Shown in pieces: positions 47,274-54,062 of a stretch of 64,000 nt of DNA. The first letter of the stretch is position 1; each line of letters starts with the position of its first letter. This stretch comes from Actinomycetota bacterium (GTDB lineage Bacteria; Actinomycetota; AC-67), in assembly GCA_041658565.1 (NCBI GenBank), contig JBAZZY010000003.1, positions 1 to 64,000 of the forward strand, read 5' to 3'. The translations under genes were made by a program, and so were the position numbers. The notes under the pieces were generated by a model. That model saw nothing but the letters and a program-made list of their open reading frames with translations. It searched no databases and was not told the origin of the DNA.

Positions 47274-48440
47274 ATGATCAACCTGACAACACTGTATGCC
47301 AACGGATCCAGCACCTCCGACGGGCTTCGCTACGGCAAGGGGACCGATGCGCCGGCGACGGCCGGCAGCCGTCGCCCCGTCGTGGTGTGGAACTGCACGC
47401 GGCGGTGCAATCTTGCGTGCCGGCATTGCTACTCCAGTTCGCGCAACCAGGAGTACCCCGGTGAGTTGACCAATGCCGAGGCGCGCGACTTCATCAAGGA
47501 TCTAGCCGACTTCGGCGTTCCGGCGCTGCTGCTGTCGGGCGGTGAGCCGCTGATGCGCCACGATCTGCTGGATTTGCTGACGTTTGCGCGCAGCCTTGGG
47601 TTGCGAGTCACGCTCTCGACGAACGGAACGCTTATCGACGCCGCGCGCGCAAAGGCACTTGCCGAGGCGGGCGTCGTGTACGTCGGCGTGAGTCTGGACG
47701 GAGTTGGGGAGACCCACGACCGTTTCCGCGGGCATGTGGGAGCATTCGAGGAGACGCGCGCGGGCATCCGAGCGTTGCGGGCGGAGGGGGTCCGGACTGG
47801 TCTTCGCCTTACGTTGGCGCGACAAAGCGTCGCGGAGCTGGAAGCGTTGTTCGCTTTTGCAGAAGAAGAGGGTATCGAGCGGATCTGCTTCTACCACCTG
47901 GTTCCCGTCGGGCGTGGTCGCACGAGCGATCTGCTGTCGGTCGTCGAGACGCGCGCGGCGGTTGATCGAATCATGGCCAAGTCCCTGGATTTCGTCGAGC
48001 GCGGGTTGCCAGTCGAGATCCTGACGGTGGACGGCCACTTCGACGGTCCTTACATGTATACGAAACTCCGCGAGCGCGATGCAACGCGCGCCGAGGAGGT
48101 GCTTGAGCGCATGCGGTGGAACGGGGGTGCCCTGAACTCCACCGGAGTCGGGATTTCAAGCGTCAACTGGGAAGGCGTGGTCCACCCCGACCAGTTCCTG
48201 CGCAGCGTCGTGCTGGGGTCGATTCGCGAGCGGCCCTTCTCGCAGATCTGGTCGAATCCCGACGACGCGGTTCTGACGCAGCTTCGGGACAAGCGCGCGC
48301 ACCTGGGCGGTCGCTGTTTGGGGTGTAGATTCCTGGACGTGTGTGGTGGAGGACTGCGGGCGCGCGCGGAGGCTATGAGCGGAGATCGCTGGGCTCCTGA
48401 TCCGGCCTGCTACCTTTCAGACGAAGAGATTTCAGTGTAA
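47274..48440 (+). CDS. Radical SAM/SPASM protein, AhbC/NirJ-like
   Basis: This 388-residue radical SAM enzyme closely follows the AhbC/NirJ pattern: 'TSDGLRYGKG', 'PVVVWNCTRRCNLACRHCYSSSRNQEYPGELTNAEARDFIKDLADFGVPALLLSGGEPLMR' with the cluster cysteines C45, C49 and C52, 'LRVTLSTNGTLID', and a SPASM tail 'LGGRCLGCRFLDVCGGGLRARAEAMSGD'. AhbC removes acetyl side chains of didecarboxysiroheme in the alternative heme pathway, and NirJ acts in heme d1 synthesis. Whether this one makes heme, d1 or modifies a peptide is open. Start ATG 47274 follows AGGAGGAG. It shares an operon with the preceding AhbD-like gene. Confidence 0.85.
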   Translation: MINLTTLYANGSSTSDGLRYGKGTDAPATAGSRRPVVVWNCTRRCNLACRHCYSSSRNQEYPGELTNAEARDFIKDLADFGVPALLLSGGEPLMRHDLLDLLTFARSLGLRVTLSTNGTLIDAARAKALAEAGVVYVGVSLDGVGETHDRFRGHVGAFEETRAGIRALRAEGVRTGLRLTLARQSVAELEALFAFAEEEGIERICFYHLVPVGRGRTSDLLSVVETRAAVDRIMAKSLDFVERGLPVEILTVDGHFDGPYMYTKLRERDATRAEEVLERMRWNGGALNSTGVGISSVNWEGVVHPDQFLRSVVLGSIRERPFSQIWSNPDDAVLTQLRDKRAHLGGRCLGCRFLDVCGGGLRARAEAMSGDRWAPDPACYLSDEEISV

Positions 48441-48487
48441 GCGGCTCGGCCGGCGTCGATGCTCGGCCGCGCGGGGAGGAAGTACAG

Positions 48488-49192
48488 ATGGCAAAGAAGT
48501 CACGTTCGAAGGCGGCTGCGTCGCAGCCGACGAAGGGGTCGGCGACCGGCCGTAAGCGACCGGTTCGTAAGAAGAAGAAGAGCGTCCCGGTGTTCCCGAT
48601 TCTGGTGAGTGTCCTTGTCGCGTTGGGGATCGCGGCGACCGTCATGTCGCGCGGAGGCTCCAGCGGCAACCCCGCCGCCTCCGCGAAAGTGACCGTGACC
48701 GGCGGGGGACTGTCGAAGGCACCGGAGCAAGGGGCGGCCGACCCGGCGATCGGCGCGCAGATCCCGGAGGTTGCGGGCCGCTCGTTCGACGGCAAGGACG
48801 TTGTCATCCGCAGGGACGGTCGGCCGAAGGCGATCTTGTTCGTGACGCACTGGTGTCACGTTTGCCGGCAGGAGGTTCCCGCGGTGCAGGCCTGGCTCGA
48901 TGAGCACCCGGTACCGGAGGGCACCGACATCATCTCGGTCGCGACCTCTACAGACCCGTCGGGGGAGAACTACCCGCCGGACAAGTGGCTCGAGCGCGAA
49001 GGGTGGCAGTTGCCGGTCATGGTCGACGACAAGAACAACAGCGCGGCCGGTGCATACGGGTTGCAGGCATTCCCGCTGTGGGTGTTCTCCGACGCCGACG
49101 GTAAGGTGGTCATGCGTGTGAGCGGCATGTTCGAGCCGGAGCAGGTGTGGGGAGTCTTGGAGCAGCTGGCGTCCTCGTCGCCTACCAAGTAG
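48488..49192 (+). CDS. Membrane-anchored TlpA-like thiol-disulfide oxidoreductase
   Basis: This 234-residue protein has a very basic cytoplasmic N-terminus (KKSRSK...RKRPVRKKKK), one transmembrane helix (residues 33-53) and an extracytoplasmic thioredoxin-like domain. The active site is C123-H-V-C126 in 'ILFVTHWCHVCRQEVPAVQAWL', a TlpA/ResA-style motif, and the cis-Pro region is 'GLQAFPLWVFSDADGKVVMRVSGMF'. It would reduce or oxidise cysteines of exported proteins, for example cytochrome c apoproteins. ATG 48488 follows GGGAGGAAG. Directly downstream is a DsbB-like gene, so the two probably act as a redox relay. Confidence 0.88.
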   Translation: MAKKSRSKAAASQPTKGSATGRKRPVRKKKKSVPVFPILVSVLVALGIAATVMSRGGSSGNPAASAKVTVTGGGLSKAPEQGAADPAIGAQIPEVAGRSFDGKDVVIRRDGRPKAILFVTHWCHVCRQEVPAVQAWLDEHPVPEGTDIISVATSTDPSGENYPPDKWLEREGWQLPVMVDDKNNSAAGAYGLQAFPLWVFSDADGKVVMRVSGMFEPEQVWGVLEQLASSSPTK

Positions 49193-49210
49193 CCGGGAGT
49201 CCAGGTTGCT

Positions 49211-49810
49211 ATGAGCGTAGACACGCTGACGACGTTCTTCGCACTTCTCACCGTTCTCTCCAACGTTGCGGTTGTCGTTGCCGTGGTGCTGTGGATCGGC
49301 GGGCTGTTCTCGCCGGCTGTTGCCGAGGTGGGCGCGCGCCTGCGTGACTCGCTTTCGGGGTCGGCCCTGGCGTTGGCGTGGTCGGTGGCTGCGGTCTCGA
49401 TGGCCGGAAGCCTCTACTACTCTGAGATTGCTCACATTCCGCCGTGCCTGCTGTGCTGGTACCAGCGGATCGCGATGTACCCCTTGGCGATCATCCTGGG
49501 CATCGCGGCGATAAAGAAGGACGTTGGGATCCGTATCTACGCCCTGGTACTGGCCGGCGTGGGGACGATCATCGCGACGTATCACTATCAGCTCGAGCGC
49601 TTTCCGGACCAGACGTCGATTGCTTGCCGGCTGGACACGCCGTGCTCGACGACGACGATCTGGAAGTTCCACTATGTTTCCTTCCCGTTCATGGCGATCA
49701 GCGGGTTCCTGGTTATCGCGGTATTGCTAATGATCGCCCGTGCGCCGCAGGAACTGGAAGGCGACGACGTGGACGACGAGGATGCGCTGCTGCCCGAAGA
49801 GAGAGGCTGA
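49211..49810 (+). CDS. DsbB/BdbC-like disulfide bond formation protein
   Basis: This 199-residue membrane protein has four to five hydrophobic helices. The quinone-linked C79-L-L-C82 pair lies in 'IPPCLLCWYQRIAMYPLAIILGIAA', a canonical DsbB/BdbC signature, and a second pair, C139 and C145 ('IACRLDTPC'), lies in the following loop. It would pass electrons from periplasmic thiols to menaquinone. The N-terminal helix is an extra segment before the DsbB core, and an acidic tail (DDVDDEDALLPEE) follows the last helix. It is 18 bases downstream of the TlpA-like gene and 3 bases upstream of the DUF6457 gene. Confidence 0.88.
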   Translation: MSVDTLTTFFALLTVLSNVAVVVAVVLWIGGLFSPAVAEVGARLRDSLSGSALALAWSVAAVSMAGSLYYSEIAHIPPCLLCWYQRIAMYPLAIILGIAAIKKDVGIRIYALVLAGVGTIIATYHYQLERFPDQTSIACRLDTPCSTTTIWKFHYVSFPFMAISGFLVIAVLLMIARAPQELEGDDVDDEDALLPEERG

Positions 49811-49813
49811 GGG

Positions 49814-50056
49814 ATGGAATGGTTTGAGCGAGTGAGTGCCGCGGTTGCCGAGGCTGCGGGGTCGGACCCCGCGTCGATCGCGCCGTCGAGCACAGATATC
49901 GAGACGTTGCTGGACGTGGCTCGTATCGCGGCACACGACAGCGGCGACCGCAAGAACGCTCCCGTGCTGTGCTACGTGCTCGGGCTGGCGCGCGCCGGGG
50001 GAGCCACGTTGGAAGATCTGGCCGCAGTCGTTCGCGGCGCGGCCGAACAGGCCTAA
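49814..50056 (+). CDS. DUF6457 domain protein
   Basis: This 80-residue helical protein matches the small actinobacterial family now called DUF6457: 'WFERVSAAVAEAAGSDPASIAPSSTDIETLLDVARIAAHDSGDRKNAPVLCYVLGLARAGG'. Such genes often accompany molybdenum-cofactor genes such as mobA or fdhD, but none is seen here. The function is unknown. ATG 49814 is three bases after the DsbB-like stop, so it is the last gene of that operon. It is convergent with the histidine kinase gene, with a CGCCTCG/CGAGGCG hairpin at 50072-50093 between or just inside their ends. Confidence 0.75.
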   Translation: MEWFERVSAAVAEAAGSDPASIAPSSTDIETLLDVARIAAHDSGDRKNAPVLCYVLGLARAGGATLEDLAAVVRGAAEQA

Positions 50057-50083
50057 CGCCGGCGGCGCTCGCGCCTCGGGGCT

Positions 50084-51727
50084 TTACGAGGCGACTGCCG
50101 GGCGCGCGGGTTCACCGGGAAGCCAGAACTCAACCGTCGTGCCGGCGCCGGGCGCGCTGTCGATGCTGATCCTGCCCCCGGCGATCTCGGTGCGTTCGCG
50201 CATTGCGAAGATTCCCTGGTGTCCCGGGCGCGCGTGCTCGGCCGCCGACGGGTCGAATCCGCGTCCGTCGTCGCGAACGCGAACGAGGTATCCATCTGCC
50301 TCGTAGGCCAGAAGGACACTGATGTGTTCGGCCATGGCGTGCTTGCGCACGTTGGTGATCGCTTCCTGCGCTATCCGGTAAATCACGATACGGATCTCCA
50401 GCGAAGGCTCCTCGCCGAGTCGGTTCTCGAGGTTGTGCTCGACGGTCAGTTCGCTCGTTAGTTGCTCGAGGCACAGGCGGATCGCGGGAGCGAGGCCCTG
50501 GCGATCCAGCGTCGGAGGGCGCAGTTGGAACAGCAAGTTCCGAAGGCGCACGATCGCCTGGTGGACGTTGTGCTCCAGCTGGGTAAGCATTTGCGCGGGT
50601 TCGGGGTCGACGATCATGCGACGCAGCATCTGCAATCGAAGGTTCGCCGCCGTCATCACCTGCAGCGGGTCGTCGTGGACGTCGGAGGCGATGCGGCGAC
50701 GCTCTTCTTCTTGGGCGCGCACCAGACGCGTCAGTAACTCCTTGCGCTCGTCGTCCGCGCTACGCAGCGTCTGCACCGTTCGGGCCAATTCCTCGGACTT
50801 CACGGCGGCATCGTCGCGAATCCGCGTCCGTGCCATCGCCGCGGCAAGATGGTCAGCCACTTCTTGTGCGACCGCGATGTCGTCCGGGGAGAACGCGTGT
50901 GACTGCGTGGCTGCGAGCGTCAGGGCTCCAATCACCTCGTCCGAGCAGCGCAGCGGAATGACCATGTACGACCGAACCTCCTTGGAGCGAACGGCGCGCG
51001 CGCTCGGGGACGAATGGGGCAGGCGTTCGACGTCGTGAACAACGATGGGTTTGCCGCCGCGAAGGCTCTCGATGCCGCCCAAGGCCGTCGTTGACGAAAC
51101 CGGAGACGTGCCGCTGCGGCCGTCGGGGTTCGCGCCGATCACCCGCATGTTTCCCGTCGCTTCATCCCACTCCTCGACCACCGCTTCGTCGCAGGAAGCG
51201 AACCTCTTGACCTCGGTCAGCGCGGTGCGCGCGATCGGCGCGACGGACGCGGACGCTTGGGTTGCCATGTCGATGCGGTGGAGCCCTTCCAGCCGGTCGG
51301 CGCGCCACTGCAGGGCCCGGTGTGCGCGCGCAGCCTCTTCGGATCGCTCCCGAAGAACGTCGACCATCCGGTCGAAGGCTGCAGCCAGACGGCCGAACTC
51401 CCCGGTGTCGTGAGGGACACCGGAGCGCGTCGGGAGGTCGCCGTGTTCGATGCTCAGTATCGAGCGCGTGAACATCCCGAGCGGATCGGTGAGCAGGCGG
51501 CGTACGGCGACATGCGCGATCGCGAGGCTAAGCAGGGTAGCCGCCGCGAGCATGACGAAGACGAGCGACCCGAGGCGGCCCGCCCGCGCGAAGCCGACAA
51601 CGGCGAGGGTCAAGATCGGCGCGAGCGCGACGGCGAAGGCGGCCAGCAGGTGCATTCCCTGCGCCGGCGACTCGTTTGACCGTCGCGCCTGCCGGACCGT
51701 GCTGCGGGAACGGATGAGTATCTGCAT
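50084..51727 (-). CDS. Sensor histidine kinase, NarL-partner type (HAMP-GAF-HisKA_3)
   Basis: This 547-residue kinase has two close N-terminal helices ('MHLLAAFAVALAPILTLAVVGF' and 'LGSLVFVMLAAATLLSLAIAHVAV') with almost no sensor loop, then a HAMP domain ('DPLGMFTRSILSIEHGDLPTRSGVPHDTGEFGRLAAAFDRMVDVL'), a GAF domain (about 150-305), a coiled linker, and a HisKA_3 box 'EEERRRIASDVHDDPLQVMTAANLRL' with the phospho-acceptor His. The ATPase domain includes 'EAITNVRKHAMAEHISVLL' and 'VRDDGRGFDPSAAEHARPGHQGIFAMRERTEIAGG'. Input probably comes through the GAF domain. It is co-transcribed after the REC-EAL gene and likely serves the NarL regulators nearby. Confidence 0.9.
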   Translation of the reverse strand: MQILIRSRSTVRQARRSNESPAQGMHLLAAFAVALAPILTLAVVGFARAGRLGSLVFVMLAAATLLSLAIAHVAVRRLLTDPLGMFTRSILSIEHGDLPTRSGVPHDTGEFGRLAAAFDRMVDVLRERSEEAARAHRALQWRADRLEGLHRIDMATQASASVAPIARTALTEVKRFASCDEAVVEEWDEATGNMRVIGANPDGRSGTSPVSSTTALGGIESLRGGKPIVVHDVERLPHSSPSARAVRSKEVRSYMVIPLRCSDEVIGALTLAATQSHAFSPDDIAVAQEVADHLAAAMARTRIRDDAAVKSEELARTVQTLRSADDERKELLTRLVRAQEEERRRIASDVHDDPLQVMTAANLRLQMLRRMIVDPEPAQMLTQLEHNVHQAIVRLRNLLFQLRPPTLDRQGLAPAIRLCLEQLTSELTVEHNLENRLGEEPSLEIRIVIYRIAQEAITNVRKHAMAEHISVLLAYEADGYLVRVRDDGRGFDPSAAEHARPGHQGIFAMRERTEIAGGRISIDSAPGAGTTVEFWLPGEPARPAVAS

Positions 51728-51729
51728 GT

Positions 51730-52929
51730 TTACTGCTCGGCTGTGGCGGTGGTCGTTCCCAAGAGTTCCGACAGCGATCCCGGCGCACGTAGGTGCGGGC
51801 CCTGTCCCTGCTCGACGCCCAGGTCGATCAGGATGCGAACCTCAGCGGCGGTTTCAATGCCGCGCGCCGAGACCGTCGTTCCGATGTCTCCGGCAAGCGA
51901 AACGAGCACAGCAGTGAGCACTCGCTTGACTGGCGACGCGTCGATTCCTCGTACAAGATCGGGGTGGAGCGTGATGATGTCGGGCATCACTTCCAGCAGG
52001 CACGAGACGTGGCCGCGCGCCGCCCGAGTTCCGTCGACGGCGATGCGCGCACCGTGCGCGCGCGCGCGGTCCACCGCCCGCATCACCTCGTCGTCCCCGT
52101 CGGTGGCGCGGCTGGGTATCTCCACGACGATTCGCTCGGCGGAGGTTAGCCCGAGCGCGCCGTCGAAGCGGTCGGACGTCAGCGTCTCAAGGCTCGGATC
52201 GAGCGACAGGAACGCATGCCGGGGCAGCGTCTTGAGAGATTGGACGGCCGTCGCCAGCGCCGCAAGCTCTAGGTCGTCCGGGAGGCGAGGAACGCGGTGC
52301 GCGCGACCTTCGGGGAGGTCGGAGCGGGGGCGCGTGCGTGCCTCGAATCCGACGATGCGAAGGCGTTCGAGGTTGTAGACGGGTTCGAAGGAGAGATCGG
52401 ACCGGCCGGCGCGCGCCCGGAGTGCCCCAGTCGGTCCGGGGGTGACCGATACGGCAACCGGAGTTACGGGCGCGCGCTGGGCGGTTCCTGAGTTCGGTCG
52501 GTGTCCGCAGCGCAGTTCCCAGATCACATCGCCGGCGATCTCTGCCGACAACACGGCTTCCCCGCGGGCGCACCGATGGATGGTGGAAAGGATGTCGTCC
52601 ATCGACCCACCCTTGACCAGGTATCCGGTCGCGCCGCCCCGCAGCATCTCGAGCACGGTCTCGCGATCTTCCGATACCGAGAGGGCGACGATGCGTGTCT
52701 GCGGCGCGAAGATCTGGATCTCGGTGGCCGCGCGCATTCCTCCCCCGAAAGGCATGCGGACGTCGAGCAGAGCGACGTCGGGTCGGCAGCGGCAGGCAAG
52801 CTCGATGGCCTCGGCGGCGTCTTGCGCCTCTCCGATCAACGTCAATGACGGGTCGGAGCGGATCACATCGCACAAGGCGCTGCGAAACGTGGTGTCGTCT
52901 TCGGCGATTAGGACCCGGATGTCGCTCAT
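51730..52929 (-). CDS. Response regulator fused to a degenerate EAL domain
   Basis: This is a 399-residue protein. Residues 1-125 are a receiver domain ('DIRVLIAEDDTTFRSALCDVI', phospho-Asp in 'PDVALLDVRMPFGGG', 'GATGYLVKGGSMDDIL'). From about 185 the chain follows an EAL phosphodiesterase fold but key residues are lost: E-A-L reads E-A-R in 'VGFEART', D-D-F-G-T-G reads 'VDGTRAARG', and the catalytic Lys stretch K-I-D reads T-L-H in 'DIITLHPDLVRG'. Hydrolysis of c-di-GMP is therefore unlikely; ligand sensing or protein binding is more plausible. It lacks a DNA-binding domain. The kinase gene starts two bases after its stop. It is divergent from a NarL regulator. Confidence 0.82.
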   Translation of the reverse strand: MSDIRVLIAEDDTTFRSALCDVIRSDPSLTLIGEAQDAAEAIELACRCRPDVALLDVRMPFGGGMRAATEIQIFAPQTRIVALSVSEDRETVLEMLRGGATGYLVKGGSMDDILSTIHRCARGEAVLSAEIAGDVIWELRCGHRPNSGTAQRAPVTPVAVSVTPGPTGALRARAGRSDLSFEPVYNLERLRIVGFEARTRPRSDLPEGRAHRVPRLPDDLELAALATAVQSLKTLPRHAFLSLDPSLETLTSDRFDGALGLTSAERIVVEIPSRATDGDDEVMRAVDRARAHGARIAVDGTRAARGHVSCLLEVMPDIITLHPDLVRGIDASPVKRVLTAVLVSLAGDIGTTVSARGIETAAEVRILIDLGVEQGQGPHLRAPGSLSELLGTTTATAEQ

Positions 52930-53030
52930 GCCGCCTTCCTGTCTCGCCGAGCCGGTCTTACGAATCTAGAGAGGTCTCGTCGGCCCGGCAATGGGCTGTT
53001 TGCGGTGTTTCGACTGGCGAAAACTGTCTG

Positions 53031-53053
53031 TTGCGCTTCGATGCGAAGCGCAA
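53031..53053. promoter_or_regulatory. Perfect inverted repeat with 10-bp arms in a divergent promoter region
   Basis: TTGCGCTTCG-ATG-CGAAGCGCAA lies between the divergent REC-EAL gene (start 52929) and the NarL regulator gene (start 53154). It is well placed as an operator, or as an RNA hairpin in either leader. Confidence 0.55.
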
Positions 53054-53153
53054 AGAAAATGACTAAACGGCTCAGTTATTCCTATGAGGTCGCACTATTC
53101 TTTCTACTCGTGCGGGGAGGCGGTAGTCGGGTGGGGCGACAAGGGGGAACGGC

Positions 53154-53804
53154 GTGTCCGATCAAGCGAACATCAAGGTCCTGATCGTCGACGATCACCG
53201 CATGTTCGCGCAGGGGATCGCCGAAGCGCTCGGGGGGAACGAAGGAATCGATGTTGTTGGGATGGCTCGAGGGGTCGAGGAAGCGCGGTTCAAGTCGCGC
53301 GTGCTCACTCCCGACGTCGTCTTGATGGATTATCGATTGCCGGACGGTGACGGCGCCTCTGCAACCGAGATGATCAAGGCCGATCGGCCGGACGCGAAGG
53401 TCGTGATGATTACGTCGTTCACCGACGAGTCGGTCTTGCTGGCTGCCATTGAGGCGGGATGTTCGGGTTTCATTCCGAAAGATAACTCGATTGAGGAAGT
53501 CGTTGCAGCCGTGCGCGGTGCAAACGTTGGGGAAGCGCTGATTCCACCGGCGATGTTGGCGCGCTTGCTCCCGCGCCTTCGGCGCACCACCGGCGGCGTC
53601 GGGTCCAACCTGAGTCCGCGCGAGATTGAGGTCCTTCGCATGATGGCGCAAGGCCTGCCGAATCAAGCGATCGCCGACTCGCTCGTTCTCAGCCTCAAGA
53701 CCGTCCGCAATCATGTCCAGAACATCATTGCGAAGTTGCAGACGCACTCGAAGCTTGAGGCGGTCAGTACTGCTGTGCGTGAAGGCATCGTTCGCTATCC
53801 CTGA
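53154..53804 (+). CDS. NarL/FixJ-family response regulator
   Basis: This is a 216-residue regulator: receiver domain with 'IKVLIVDDHRMFAQGIAEALGG', phospho-Asp in 'PDVVLMDYRLPDGDGASATEMI', 'VVMITSFTDESVLLAAIEAGCSGFIPKDNSIEEVVAAV', and a LuxR-type helix-turn-helix 'NLSPREIEVLRMMAQGLPNQAIADSLVLSLKTVRNHVQNIIAKLQTHSKLEAVSTAVREGIVRYP'. It starts with GTG 53154 after AAGGGGGAAC. The regulator at 58678-59340 is a close paralogue with the same linker and ending. It precedes the subtilase gene and probably controls it or the GGDEF-EAL gene. Confidence 0.92.
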   Translation: MSDQANIKVLIVDDHRMFAQGIAEALGGNEGIDVVGMARGVEEARFKSRVLTPDVVLMDYRLPDGDGASATEMIKADRPDAKVVMITSFTDESVLLAAIEAGCSGFIPKDNSIEEVVAAVRGANVGEALIPPAMLARLLPRLRRTTGGVGSNLSPREIEVLRMMAQGLPNQAIADSLVLSLKTVRNHVQNIIAKLQTHSKLEAVSTAVREGIVRYP

Positions 53805-54062
53805 TCGTCGCGGTCTTCGGCAACTCCCAGAGGCAGCGGTTTCGTCCTCCCCCGGCAGTTCGTCCGACGGGAGTGAGGCGCATGTCTCATTCAGTGCGAT
53901 CCCGACATCTCCGAGGAAGGCTTGGTGGCGCGCGCGCGCTGAGCGGTGCCGGTGCCTCACCGAAGTTGAGGCTGCATCCTCACCAGGCGTGTGGGTCCGC
54001 GGACGACGAACAAGTGGGAGTGAGAGGTTGAAGGGAGGAAGAAGCGAAGGAGGAGGTTTGTC
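53805..54062. other. 258-bp region before the subtilase gene
   Basis: I see a strong purine-rich ribosome-site stretch (GGGAGGAAG...GAAGGAGGAGG) near 54030-54056. A 50-codon frame from about 53873 has no recognisable content. No c-di-GMP riboswitch motif was found. Confidence 0.35.

Noticed and set aside
45938..47314. Minus-strand open frame of 458 codons opposite the first radical SAM gene
   Set aside because: The plus strand has the radical SAM cysteine motif and SPASM tail; the minus frame has no recognisable feature.
53805..54062. c-di-GMP riboswitch before the subtilase gene
   Set aside because: Attractive given the neighbouring GGDEF-EAL gene, but neither the GEMM-I tetraloop/receptor pattern nor its conserved strands are visible.
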